From JARIHD01 sp964610985 (GTDB taxonomy: Bacteria > Patescibacteriota > Saccharimonadia > Saccharimonadales > UBA4665): DNA of 51,525 bases. Shown piece by piece: positions 34,080 through 42,624 of this stretch (position 1 is its first letter; every line of letters begins with the position of its first letter). Both the position numbers and the translations under genes were made by a program. A model generated the notes under the pieces. The model was not told the origin of the DNA, did no database searches, and saw only the letters and a program-made list of their open reading frames with translations. The stretch is taken from NCBI GenBank assembly GCA_964610985.1, contig CAZSZJ010000006.1, forward strand, positions 1-51,525. Reading direction: 5' to 3'.

Positions 34080-35270
34080 ATGAGTACAAATAAAATCCAA
34101 GCACCAACCTCAATCTGGGGTCAAGGTCGTTCCAAACGCAACAAAATTATCGCCTTAGCTGGGGCGGTACTGATAGCAACGATTCTATACACGATCATCA
34201 TTTCTCGTGCTGCAACTAACTTTGTGAGCGTCGACCCTTCCGGGTCTACCGTAAGCGGCAACGCCCAAGTAGTAACAGAATCAGATGGCTCCAAATCCAT
34301 CCTATTTAAAGCACCAGTTACTCCCCCACCAACCACTCCACCTCCAACTACACCTCCACCCACCAATCCACCCGTCTCTGGCTGGCCAAGCGCCGATAAC
34401 GTCGGGCTCAAGGTCGCGACTACACGTACGATGAGCGGTGCCGCCATCGACGACCCCGCTTGGTTCAAAGAGAATAATTTCCCGGGTAGTGGAACTAAGA
34501 CTGATCCTTGGGTAGTAGATCGCGTGCTCTTTAAGGATGTTGTGAATATGGGACGCAATAAAGGCGCTGGCTTAGAAGGCAAATGGGTTAAGTTTACTAA
34601 CTGCCGCTTTTACGGTAATCCAGGCAATCCTACGCCCGGTGGAAGTTCAGGGTTAACTGCCTCCTTCTACGCACCATTCTTTATCATTGAGGACTCCACC
34701 ATAGGACCAAACTTGCCATTGCTGTCAACGGGTGGCACATCTGCCGGTACCAACTTCGGGACAATGAGCTGGGTGCCATTCCAGATGCGTCGCACCAATG
34801 TTTATGGCGCTAACATATTAGTTGGCTTCGAAACTGAGCGAAGCGACACTACCGGAGTATTGGTGGAAGATAACTATCTCCATGACATTTTCTCTGCAAA
34901 CGTAGACCACACCGACATCATCAACGGCAACGGCCATGCTAGCCATGTAATTATCCGACACAACTACCTAGACGGTATCCGAAGCGGAAATTCCTATGTA
35001 ACCAACGGTATCGGTATATACAATGACAACATAAATGTTTGCGACCAGTGTGCCACAATTGAAAACTGGACAGTCGAGAAGAACTATATCGACCGGGCTG
35101 CTAGACTCATATTGGCTCCCGACAGTTCAGCATTGTTCTTAAATCCCTTTGTCGTTCGCGACAATACCTTCGGTCGATATAATGCAACACAAGGCGGTAT
35201 ATTCGCGGGACGTACACCGAGCCTTCAAAGCGGCAATGTTGACACGGGCGGTAAGGCGATGACACTTTAG
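34080..35270 (+). CDS. Membrane-anchored parallel beta-helix protein
   Basis: 396 aa, starting 4 nt after the cupredoxin stop. N-terminal anchor or uncleaved signal (about 23-44), a Pro/Thr-rich linker (79-100, repeats of TPPPT), then a right-handed beta-helix-like region of repeating short strands (WVKFTNCRFYGN, FFIIEDSTIGP, GVLVEDNYLHDI, HVIIRHNYLDGI, WTVEKNYIDRA). Such folds occur in pectate-lyase-like enzymes and in adhesins. The VEDNYLHDI...NGNGHASHVIIRHN rungs hold Asp/His residues that could be catalytic, but no specific family is certain. It probably acts outside the cell on glycans. Confidence 0.82.
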   Translation: MSTNKIQAPTSIWGQGRSKRNKIIALAGAVLIATILYTIIISRAATNFVSVDPSGSTVSGNAQVVTESDGSKSILFKAPVTPPPTTPPPTTPPPTNPPVSGWPSADNVGLKVATTRTMSGAAIDDPAWFKENNFPGSGTKTDPWVVDRVLFKDVVNMGRNKGAGLEGKWVKFTNCRFYGNPGNPTPGGSSGLTASFYAPFFIIEDSTIGPNLPLLSTGGTSAGTNFGTMSWVPFQMRRTNVYGANILVGFETERSDTTGVLVEDNYLHDIFSANVDHTDIINGNGHASHVIIRHNYLDGIRSGNSYVTNGIGIYNDNINVCDQCATIENWTVEKNYIDRAARLILAPDSSALFLNPFVVRDNTFGRYNATQGGIFAGRTPSLQSGNVDTGGKAMTL

Positions 35271-35297
35271 CTCCGCCGCTGATCCTTGCTCAAAACA

Positions 35298-35330
35298 AAA
35301 CCCCGTCTCAATCGAAATGAGGCGGGGTTT
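35298..35330 (+). terminator. Rho-independent terminator
   Basis: A 13-bp stem AAACCCCGTCTCA/TGAGGCGGGGTTT (one T-G pair) with a 7-nt loop, ending the 31942-35270 transcript; it may also act on the minus strand after the tRNA-Pro(CGG). Confidence 0.88.
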
Positions 35331-35345
35331 AAATTTGGGCTATTT

Positions 35346-35421
35346 TGGTCGGGGTGACAGGACTTGAACCTGCGACCTCAGCGTCCCGAACGCTGCGCGC
35401 TACCAACTGCGCTACACCCCG
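35346..35421 (-). tRNA. tRNA-Pro (anticodon CGG)
   Basis: On the minus strand the acceptor stem is CGGGGTG/CACCCCG, anticodon stem CAGCG/CGCTG, loop TTCGGGA (anticodon CGG), T loop TTCAAGT, discriminator A and encoded CCA (35346-35348). The acceptor is identical to the tRNA-Pro(TGG) at 30954, but the anticodon arms differ. Confidence 0.95.
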
Positions 35422-35529
35422 TAAAGATACCTATTAGTAAGCCACAAGCTTGTCTGGAGATCAAGTAGTTTAGCTGAAGTATAGGACGTAGTTTTTTACC
35501 CCAATTTCAGGTAAGCTTAAAGCATAATC

Positions 35530-37137
35530 ATGAAAAATATCTCATCTTACTTCTTAAAAATATCTCGGCAACCATTCACAATTTTATCGGCAGTTGTTTT
35601 GTTGGCGGTTTATTTTTTGGTGACTGCACCAAAAGCGAGCGCCGTTGCCTGCACCTCGCCATCAACCGATTACGGACGGGCAACGGTTGCGCTCAATGTG
35701 GGTAGCACTGCTACGTACCGCGTATGGAGTAGGGTATATGCGCCCGACAGCAGCAATAATTCGTTTTTACTCGAAATCGATGGCAATACGTGTTTTACCG
35801 TCGGCGATAGTGGCATTCCGGCTAATAGCTGGACATGGGTGGATCACCAGGGCGGCGTGCAATCTTCCAAGATGCAACTGAGTCTGAGCGCAGGTAATCA
35901 TTCACTCAAAATGATCGGGCGTGAGCCGGGCGTAAAGATGGGCCGGATTTTGTTTGTATCTAACCTTGATTGCGTGCCTGTCGGCACCGGCGACAACTGT
36001 GCCTCGACGACAGCGCCGTCCGACACCGAAGGACCCTCAGTTGACATAACAGCACCAGCGAATGGCGCAAATGTGTCCGGTGTGGTGGGCGTTAAGGCAA
36101 CAGCCCGCGATAATATTGCAGTGGCCAAGGTCGACTTTTTTGTGAATGGTGTGCTTAAGTCTTCGGATGCCTCATCACCGTATTCGTACGACTGGGATAG
36201 TCGCGTGACCGCCAATGGCAAGGTAGGCCTGATGGCTAAGGCATATGATACGACAGGAAATGTAAGCTCAGACAGCATACAGGTGAGTGTGTCTGGTGGT
36301 GATAGCCAAGCGCCAACGACGCCCGGTAACGTGAGCGCTACCCCTGATGCGGCCAGCAAAGTGACCGTCAAATGGACTGCAAGCACCGACAATGTGGGTG
36401 TTGCCGGTTACCGTGTCCTGCGGGGCAAAGTCAGCATCGGCCAAGTTGATGCTACCGAATATGTAGACAGCACTGTTTTGCCCGGTACAACCTATAGCTA
36501 CCAAGTGGCCGCTTATGACCAGGCCGGAAACTCCTCGGCCCTATCAGGCGCAGTTGATATCAAAACGCAGAACGTTGCAGATTCGCAGCCCCCAGCTGCC
36601 CCAGCAAATGTAAGGGCTAGTGTCGTTAGCCCTAACCAGATCAACCTAGCCTGGACCACGAGTTCCGACAATATCGGCGTGGCGGCCTACGATGTATTCC
36701 GCACCATGACCGGCCGTAAGGGTAATGCCATAAAGGTGGCTACTGTTGCCAAAACTAGTTATGGGGATACGGGCTTGACGCCAAAGACCAAGTATAGTTA
36801 CTATGTCGTCGCCAAGGACACCGCCCTCAATGCGAGCGAGAAGTCGGCGGTCGCCACGGTAGAGACCAAGCCAACGCCAGAGCCGAATATAGGAATGCTT
36901 CGTGGCAAGGTGACCTTTGCCAAAAATGCCGAGGGACAGGGCCACGTGACCATCCGTGTTAAAGGCATAAAGCATGTGTATGATACCGATAGTCAGGGGC
37001 GCTACGAAATACTCCAACTGCCGCCCGGAAACTATAAAGTATCGTACCAAGCCAATGGTTCGCATACCAAAGAGATGACGGTCAAGATTTATGCTGGTAA
37101 GATTAACGAGACCAATTTAACGCTTCTTAAGCGTTAA
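35530..37137 (+). CDS. Secreted multidomain surface protein, copy 2
   Basis: 535 aa, paralogous along its whole length to the protein at 31942. Signal peptide core about 16-33 with an ASA/VA site. The same order follows: CBM-like domain (TYRVWSRVYAPDSSNNSFLLE), Ig domain (VGVKATARDNIAVAKVDFFV), two FN3 domains (VTVKWTASTDN, INLAWTTSSDN), and a carboxypeptidase-regulatory domain (VYDTDSQGRYEILQLPPGNYK). It ends in KR like its paralog. The main differences are a shorter C-terminal linker and divergent signal peptide. The following gene is again a cupredoxin, so the two-gene cassette is duplicated. Cargo of the two copies may differ in ligand. Confidence 0.92.
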   Translation: MKNISSYFLKISRQPFTILSAVVLLAVYFLVTAPKASAVACTSPSTDYGRATVALNVGSTATYRVWSRVYAPDSSNNSFLLEIDGNTCFTVGDSGIPANSWTWVDHQGGVQSSKMQLSLSAGNHSLKMIGREPGVKMGRILFVSNLDCVPVGTGDNCASTTAPSDTEGPSVDITAPANGANVSGVVGVKATARDNIAVAKVDFFVNGVLKSSDASSPYSYDWDSRVTANGKVGLMAKAYDTTGNVSSDSIQVSVSGGDSQAPTTPGNVSATPDAASKVTVKWTASTDNVGVAGYRVLRGKVSIGQVDATEYVDSTVLPGTTYSYQVAAYDQAGNSSALSGAVDIKTQNVADSQPPAAPANVRASVVSPNQINLAWTTSSDNIGVAAYDVFRTMTGRKGNAIKVATVAKTSYGDTGLTPKTKYSYYVVAKDTALNASEKSAVATVETKPTPEPNIGMLRGKVTFAKNAEGQGHVTIRVKGIKHVYDTDSQGRYEILQLPPGNYKVSYQANGSHTKEMTVKIYAGKINETNLTLLKR

Positions 37138-37154
37138 AGCGAGGAACATACATA

Positions 37155-37598
37155 ATGGATGACAACTCCAACCAGGCTAGGGTGTATTTTGGCGATGAAC
37201 CCACCAAAAGGCGCTGGCGACCCACCAAGCGTCAGATTATTGTTGCGGCGACCTTGTTGGCGGCTATCGTTATTGGAGTGCTCATATTTGCGCTTACCCG
37301 CAAAGAGGCGGAAATGCCTGCCTCGGTGCCCACTGTCGAAATCAATGAAACCGGTTTTAATCCGCTGGTTATAAAGGTAAAAAAGGGTGAGCGTATCCAA
37401 TGGGTCAACAAAGATAGTCGCATGCATCAAGTAGCTGCCGACCCTCATCCCACCGGCGAGACACTCCCGTCGCTCAAAAGCGCCGAGCCTCTTCTAAAGC
37501 AAGAAACGTACACTGCTGTATTCGAGAAAGCTGGCACATTTACCTACCATGATTTTCTGGATCCATTAGGCTATCAGGCCACGGTGATTGTTGAATAA
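37155..37598 (+). CDS. Membrane-anchored cupredoxin-like protein, copy 2, non-canonical metal site
   Basis: 147 aa. A basic N-terminus and one membrane helix (about 27-46) are followed by a cupredoxin domain: ETGFNPLVIKVKKGERIQWVNKD, His91 (RMHQVAADPHP) and AGTFTYHDFLDPLGYQATVIVE with His132. As in copy 1 the Cys and Met copper ligands are absent and Tyr-His-Asp occupies that place. One of the two adjacent histidines in copy 1 is Met90 here. It starts 17 nt after the surface-protein stop with a GAGGA site, confirming the cassette. Confidence 0.88.
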   Translation: MDDNSNQARVYFGDEPTKRRWRPTKRQIIVAATLLAAIVIGVLIFALTRKEAEMPASVPTVEINETGFNPLVIKVKKGERIQWVNKDSRMHQVAADPHPTGETLPSLKSAEPLLKQETYTAVFEKAGTFTYHDFLDPLGYQATVIVE

Positions 37599-37619
37599 CA
37601 AAAAAACTAACGCTGCGTT

Positions 37620-37628
37620 TGCTACAAT
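37620..37628 (+). promoter_or_regulatory. Extended -10 promoter, leaderless type
   Basis: TGC plus TACAAT ends 6 nt before ATG 37635. This is one of the clearest leaderless arrangements in the window. Confidence 0.6.
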
Positions 37629-37634
37629 AGCTAT

Positions 37635-38273
37635 ATGGGCATTTTGTGGACGATTCTCGTCGTTGCTATTACCTTTTGTATCCTCATTGGTGCAGAGTAT
37701 TTGTCGCGTGCCAAAGATATACACGCCGAGCTTACCCGCAAACTGGTGCATGTGGCGGTGGGTACATTTGTTGCTTTTTGGCCGTTTTTCCTCAGTTGGC
37801 GGCAAATTCAATTGCTAAGCTTGGCGTTCTTTGTGGTTATCTGCATCTCGATCAAATTTAATGTATTTAGTTCGATCCATGCGGTCAAGCGCAGCATAAC
37901 CGGCGAACTCTTGTTTGCTATTGTGATTGGGCTACTCGCAACTATTAATTCCAATGAGTGGGTGTTTATGGCTGCCATGCTGCACCTGGGCTTGGCCGAT
38001 GGCCTGGCGGCGGTTGTGGGCCTCGGTTGGGGAGATAACAATGGCTACAAAGTCTTTGGCCGTCTAAAGAGTATAGCCGGTAGTGTAGCATTCCTTATTA
38101 CATCGTTTTGTATTTTGGCTGTTTACGCGCTGTTTTCGGACAGTACCACCGGATTCGTGACATTGCTATGGTTACCGTTTGTGGCAACTGCCGTCGAAAA
38201 CCTGGCAGTACAGGGCACGGATAATTTGGTCATGCCCATGGCTATCGCCTTAGTGTTGGGCAGTGGCCTTTAG
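37635..38273 (+). CDS. SEC59/VTE5-like polyprenol or phytol kinase-like membrane protein
   Basis: 212 aa, about six membrane helices. Signatures of the dolichol kinase/phosphatidate cytidylyltransferase-like group are AELTRKLVHVAVGTFVAF, HLGLADGLAAVVG with the conserved Asp, and GRLKSIAGSVAF. Such CTP-dependent enzymes phosphorylate polyprenols or similar lipid alcohols, and could feed lipid carriers for envelope glycans. The exact substrate is inferred only. Convergent with the P-type ATPase gene; their stops overlap by 4 nt. Confidence 0.82.
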   Translation: MGILWTILVVAITFCILIGAEYLSRAKDIHAELTRKLVHVAVGTFVAFWPFFLSWRQIQLLSLAFFVVICISIKFNVFSSIHAVKRSITGELLFAIVIGLLATINSNEWVFMAAMLHLGLADGLAAVVGLGWGDNNGYKVFGRLKSIAGSVAFLITSFCILAVYALFSDSTTGFVTLLWLPFVATAVENLAVQGTDNLVMPMAIALVLGSGL

Positions 38274-40144
38274 CCCTTTTGAACTGAACGGGCACGAGAG
38301 TGAGAGGCTTTGGATGTAGCGCCACGGTGTGCTCGCAAGGCGTTAATTATGACCACGACGTCTACTATTTCCTGGATGAGCGCCCCGTAAATCGGCCTAA
38401 ACCTGCCTGTAGCAAATACCAGCATAAGTGCGACGCTAAGGCTGATGCCTACCAAAATGCTTTGTTTGGCGATCAAAAATGTCCGGCGAGCAATCTCACG
38501 GCTTTCGGCCACGTGTTCAAGGTCATCTAACATAACGACGACGTCAGCAGATTGGCTGGCGGCGGTGGAGCCGCGTGCCCCGAGGGCTATGCCGATGTTG
38601 CTGGCGGTCAAAACCGGAGCGTCGTTGACGCCGTCACCTACGAAGGCCACCGGATGATTTTCGGCTGATTCAACGGCGCGAATTTTATCGCCGGGCAAAG
38701 CTTCGGCAAAGAATTTCTTGATGCCCAGTTTTCTGGCAACGCTGCTTGCGATAGCCTTGCTGTCGCCCGTTACCAGAAGGATGTCTTTGACCCCCTGGCT
38801 GCGAAGGCGCTCCAGGGTGCGCTTTGCTTCGGGCCGAATCTCGTCTTTAAAGGTAATAACACCTGCGAGTTTGCCATCGACGGCTACAAAGGCGGCAGTT
38901 TGCTGAATCTTTTTGGTATCCAACTGTGATGGCAAAACAACGTCGTAATCCCGTAATAGCGAAAGTCGTCCCACGAGCACTTGTTTGCCGCCAACCCGCG
39001 CTTCTAGGCCATGTCCGGCACGCTCGGTGATGTTTTTGGACTTCACGTTGGCGTGACTGCCTTTGGCCTTGGTTACAATTGCCTGCGCCAGAACATGGCT
39101 AGAGTGCTGCTCAAGCGCGGCGGCCAGGCCCAGCACCGCATCTTTTTTAAATCCGTGGTAGGCCGTAACCGTATCAACTACGGGCGTTCCTTGGGTAATG
39201 GTACCCGTTTTGTCAAAAGCAAATGTTTCTGCGGCGGCTAAGCGTTCCAATGCCGAACCATTTTTGATGATAATACCCTGTTTGGCGGCCCGGCTCATGC
39301 CCGAAATGATGGCGATCGGAGCGGCTAAAATGAGCGGGCAAGGTGTAGCGACGACCAAAACCTGCAGGAAGCGCAGTGAGTCACCGCTGAGCGCCCAAGC
39401 CGTTCCGGCGATACCAAACGACACAATGGTAAACGGAACGGCATAATGGTCGGCCATGCGCACAAATGGCGCTTTGTTGTGGTTGGCGGCCCGCACCATT
39501 TTGATGATTTGTTCGTACTGACTGTCGGCGGCGGTATGCAAGGCCTCGGCGATCAAAGCGCCCTCCAGGTTGACTGAACCGCTCATAATATTTTGGCCGG
39601 GCTTTTTGACTTCGGGAATGGCTTCGCCGGTTAGGCTGGATTCGTCTAGGCTGGACGAGCCTTCCAGGATCTGGGCGTCTACAGGTACGATGTCGCCGGG
39701 GCGAAGCACAATCTTGTCACCGGCCTTGACTTCGCTGGCACGCACTTCGACTTCTTGCTTGCCGCGCAGGATACGCGCCTTCTGGGGCGCGCGGTCAAGC
39801 AGCGCATCAAGTTCACGTTTGGCACGGTGTTCGGCAAAATCTTCCAGCGACTCACCACCAGTCAGCATGAGGACGATAACGAGCGCGGCCCAGTACTCGC
39901 CCATAACGAGCGCCGTTACGATGGCCGTGGCGGCCAAAATGTCCACACCATACGTTCCTTCGCGCAGATCTTGGATCATGCCCCACACGAGTGCAATCGA
40001 TTCGGCCGTGATGGTAATAATCAGCACCCAATGGGCGATTTTATCCTGATCCAAAACGCCCAGCACGAGCGCCGCAAGCGCCCCCACTACAGCCAGCACA
40101 AATAAATAATAGTGACGAACAAAGTGTACGATATTTTTCCACAT
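38270..40144 (-). CDS. P1B-type heavy-metal-translocating ATPase
   Basis: 624 aa, no N-terminal metal-binding domain. TGEAIP (172-177) marks the actuator domain, the metal-path motif in the membrane is TPCPL (267-271) instead of CPC, the phosphorylation site is DKTGT (Asp311), and GDGVNDAP is the hinge. The usual P1B HP dipeptide appears as SSHVLA, with Val for Pro. TPC-type pumps are a less studied group; the metal is not predictable here. An extended -10 (TGT TATACT, 40154-40162 on the minus strand) ends 9 nt before the ATG. Proximity to the cupredoxin cassettes hints at metal handling, but there is no direct evidence. Confidence 0.95.
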   Translation of the reverse strand: MWKNIVHFVRHYYLFVLAVVGALAALVLGVLDQDKIAHWVLIITITAESIALVWGMIQDLREGTYGVDILAATAIVTALVMGEYWAALVIVLMLTGGESLEDFAEHRAKRELDALLDRAPQKARILRGKQEVEVRASEVKAGDKIVLRPGDIVPVDAQILEGSSSLDESSLTGEAIPEVKKPGQNIMSGSVNLEGALIAEALHTAADSQYEQIIKMVRAANHNKAPFVRMADHYAVPFTIVSFGIAGTAWALSGDSLRFLQVLVVATPCPLILAAPIAIISGMSRAAKQGIIIKNGSALERLAAAETFAFDKTGTITQGTPVVDTVTAYHGFKKDAVLGLAAALEQHSSHVLAQAIVTKAKGSHANVKSKNITERAGHGLEARVGGKQVLVGRLSLLRDYDVVLPSQLDTKKIQQTAAFVAVDGKLAGVITFKDEIRPEAKRTLERLRSQGVKDILLVTGDSKAIASSVARKLGIKKFFAEALPGDKIRAVESAENHPVAFVGDGVNDAPVLTASNIGIALGARGSTAASQSADVVVMLDDLEHVAESREIARRTFLIAKQSILVGISLSVALMLVFATGRFRPIYGALIQEIVDVVVIINALRAHRGATSKASHSRARSVQKG

Positions 40145-40171
40145 AATATCGTTAGTATAACAGAGGCTGGC

Positions 40172-41071
40172 CTAGGGGCGAATCTTCTGGAGCGCATCGG
40201 CGTCAGGCTGGTAAGGGTAGTATGCGATTTTTTTGACGAACATTTTCCATGGTGCATGGCTGTCGTCGATCTCGCCGCCCATGCCTCCGCCCATGGCCAG
40301 GTTCACGATAATGTACATGTCTTGGTCGAATGGCCACTCATCTGGGTTGTTCGATCCTTTCTTGAGCGTATGATAGGCTTTGCCGTCCACCGTGAACGTT
40401 AGTGTGTCCGGTGTCCATTCCATGCCAAAGGTATGAAAACCGGTTGGGTCGCCGCTCATGATCGTGCTCTTTTGATGGCTGCGGGCAAAGGTGTGTACCG
40501 TAGATTCAATACGCCGCGGGTCTGCGCCCACGTGTTCCATGATGTCGATCTCGCCGTCGTGCATATAAAATCGTGGTTCTGCCCATTGGTTTTCGGTAGG
40601 CGCCAGGCGTTTGGTGTACGCCTGTGTATCCGAAAGCAGCCACACGGCTGGCCAGGTTCCTTGGCCTACAGGCAACTTGACAGTGGCCTCTATTTTGCCA
40701 TATTTAAAAGTCTTTTTGCCTTTGGTATCGAGCCGAGCCGAAGTGTACTGGCGTCCGCCCAGATCTTCTTTGCGGGCTTCGATAGTGAGAGCGCCATTTT
40801 CGATACGCAGGTTTTCGGAACGGTCGGTGTAGGTCTGAGATTCATCGTTGTAGATGGGGGTTTCGGTGGTGGCGATGTTCCATACGTCCTTGCTGGGCAT
40901 ACCGTCTGGTTGCTGGCTAAAGTCTTGCACCCATTCGGCGGTTTCGGCAAAAGGCTTGGGCCGCGGACTGTTTTCGGGTTTGTTCTGACTGAGCGCTATA
41001 AAACCAAAGATGACAAAGCCTAGGCAGAGCGTGATAAGGATGAATACGGTAATCCGGTGGGATTTTTGCAT
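40172..41071 (-). CDS. Membrane-anchored GH16 beta-glucanase (laminarinase-like)
   Basis: 299 aa. An N-terminal signal anchor (about 8-28) is followed by a GH16 catalytic domain. The active-site motif is GEIDIMEH with nucleophile Glu174, Asp176 and acid/base Glu179. Supporting motifs are GKIEATVKLPVGQGTWPAVWLL and FHTFGMEWTPDTLTFTVDG, and IVNLAMGGGMGG near the end. These enzymes cleave beta-1,3 or mixed-linkage glucans outside the cell. TATACT (41078-41083, minus strand) ends 6 nt before the ATG, so the mRNA is probably leaderless. Confidence 0.94.
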   Translation of the reverse strand: MQKSHRITVFILITLCLGFVIFGFIALSQNKPENSPRPKPFAETAEWVQDFSQQPDGMPSKDVWNIATTETPIYNDESQTYTDRSENLRIENGALTIEARKEDLGGRQYTSARLDTKGKKTFKYGKIEATVKLPVGQGTWPAVWLLSDTQAYTKRLAPTENQWAEPRFYMHDGEIDIMEHVGADPRRIESTVHTFARSHQKSTIMSGDPTGFHTFGMEWTPDTLTFTVDGKAYHTLKKGSNNPDEWPFDQDMYIIVNLAMGGGMGGEIDDSHAPWKMFVKKIAYYPYQPDADALQKIRP

Positions 41072-41112
41072 TCTACTAGTATATCCGAAAAGCGGTTTCG
41101 CAGTATTTTATG

Positions 41113-41691
41113 TTACAGAGGTTTCTGGTCCAGTACGACGCAGTCTAGCATGAGCTGAGGGGGCAAAAAATGACGCTGCTCGAGCAACCTGCGAAATGTG
41201 TCGCCCTGACCGCGCGAGTTGGCTCGGAGTAGTCGAGGTCCACGGCTTTCCAGGCATGGCCAGGCATGCAAAGCATCTTGCTCGCTGACCCCAAAATATT
41301 GCTGGGTAAGCTGCCTGGCTGCAATACGTTCACGAAAGATGATAGTGCTCTCTCCATTCAGAAAGAATACAGTTTTGGGCTTGGGCGAGTTGAGCCGAAG
41401 TGACGTAAAGGGGAAGGCGGGTATCTGAAAAGTATCGTGAACCGTGGGCGGCAAGCCTTCTTCGAGGTAATCGGCAAGGTTCACGGGGTCGATTTGGCGC
41501 GGGTCTATGCCCAGATTACCTAAAAAGGTTCCTAGATCGTGCGCCCCTAAAATAGGAACTCTAAGCCCGTCGGTTGGATATAGCTGCTGCCGTTTAATGC
41601 CATTGTCAAGTAGCTCGTCTTGGTACGCTGCCATTTCAGGTGCCCCAAAATTAGCCACTGGCCGGTATATGTTTGGCAAGGTATTTCCCAT
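41113..41691 (-). CDS. Unknown protein, tandem paralog B
   Basis: 192 aa. It shares with its upstream neighbour the N-terminal pattern N-x-YRPV-x-N (MGNTLPNIYRPVANFG), a central PILG segment, and FLNGESTIIFRERIAARQLTQ followed by YFGV. It ends LMLDCVVLDQKPL, parallel to LTLNPVVIETVTP in the other copy. No signal peptide, membrane helix or known domain. The two genes are 11 nt apart in one transcript and probably arose by tandem duplication followed by strong divergence. Confidence 0.75.
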   Translation of the reverse strand: MGNTLPNIYRPVANFGAPEMAAYQDELLDNGIKRQQLYPTDGLRVPILGAHDLGTFLGNLGIDPRQIDPVNLADYLEEGLPPTVHDTFQIPAFPFTSLRLNSPKPKTVFFLNGESTIIFRERIAARQLTQQYFGVSEQDALHAWPCLESRGPRLLRANSRGQGDTFRRLLEQRHFLPPQLMLDCVVLDQKPL

Positions 41692-41702
41692 ACGGATCCG
41701 AC

Positions 41703-42278
41703 CTATTGCGGAGTCACCGTCTCTATGACGACCGGGTTAAGCGTTAATTCTTCCGGAAGGAGAGAAGGACGGTCTCGCAGCATATCGCGGATAGCCATTG
41801 TCTGAAGTGCGTCTTCAGTTTTAATGAACCAAACATGGTCAAAATCACTCGCGTTGGGCCAATAATTGCGCTCGCCTGTGCTTTCTACCCCAAAGTATTC
41901 TTCGGCGAGTATTTTTGCTGCGGCACGTTCTTGTAATACAAGTGAGCTGTGGCCGAGCGCAAAGACCGTACGCCCCGTCATCGGCTGCCTTTCAAAATAG
42001 GGAAGCGTTGGCGTGGTGGTACGCTCCTCCGTCGATGGACTCATGTTTGCCTTAAGGTGTGCGACCAGTCCTGCTATTTCGGATTGATCTGGAACGGCGT
42101 CAATGCGCTGTAGGAAGACTTTGAATTCTGAAAGCCCCAAGATGGGCTGCTTGTCGAGCATCTTTTTCCATAGGCGACTGGCCCGGACGCCGAAATCTGT
42201 CATGGCGGAGTGAATCTCTGGAATACGATGCTCGAGGTTAGTTACGGGACGATACATATTTACAAGGGACTGCTTCAT
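41703..42278 (-). CDS. Unknown protein, tandem paralog A
   Basis: 191 aa from ATG 42278 (AGGTG upstream); a longer frame start is disfavoured. It begins MKQSLVNMYRPVTNLE and contains PILGLSEFKVFL, TVFALGHSSLVLQERAAAKI and EEYFGVESTGE. It is paralogous to the next gene on this strand. It looks soluble and cytoplasmic. The gene lies directly downstream of tRNA-His in the same direction. Function unknown. Confidence 0.75.
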   Translation of the reverse strand: MKQSLVNMYRPVTNLEHRIPEIHSAMTDFGVRASRLWKKMLDKQPILGLSEFKVFLQRIDAVPDQSEIAGLVAHLKANMSPSTEERTTTPTLPYFERQPMTGRTVFALGHSSLVLQERAAAKILAEEYFGVESTGERNYWPNASDFDHVWFIKTEDALQTMAIRDMLRDRPSLLPEELTLNPVVIETVTPQ

Positions 42279-42348
42279 TCTTAGACACCTTTCAAAAATA
42301 AAAGAATCCTTGTGCAGGATTCTCAACTTAGGTATATGTAATCAAATT

Positions 42349-42426
42349 TGGGGCGAATGATGGGACTTGAACCCACGGCCTTCTGAGCCACAATCAGACG
42401 CTCTAACCTACTGAGCTACATCCGCC
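42349..42426 (-). tRNA. tRNA-His (anticodon GTG)
   Basis: Minus strand. The encoded extra G-1 (42426) pairs with C73, the hallmark of tRNA-His. Acceptor GCGGATG/CATTCGC, anticodon stem TCTGA/TCAGA with loop TTGTGGC, T arm GTGGG-TTCAAGT-CCCAT, and encoded CCA at 42349-42351. Confidence 0.95.
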
Positions 42427-42512
42427 AGATTTAACAGATCTACTGTAGCACTTTTAGGGGGAATAATCCAGCTTTAGTTTGGCCGTACCCCATCAGAGAT
42501 ACGTATAAATCA

Positions 42513-42541
42513 TTAACTTTTCAAAGTTTTTGTGTTAAAAT
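42513..42541 (+). promoter_or_regulatory. Probable promoter of the gene at 42625
   Basis: TTAACT (42513-42518), 17-nt spacer, TAAAAT (42536-42541) with an upstream TGT. A leader of about 75 nt ends in AGAAGAGG before the ATG. Confidence 0.45.
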
Positions 42542-42624
42542 TATTACAGATCACCGCAAGTATCTTGCCTGCGACCTTACACTACGATGATCGTTAATTT
42601 TTAACTTTCAAAGAAGAGGTTATT

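Noticed and set aside
31942..37598. Mobile element carrying the duplicated cassette
   Set aside because: No transposase, integrase or flanking direct repeat was seen; the copies differ too much for a recent transposition.
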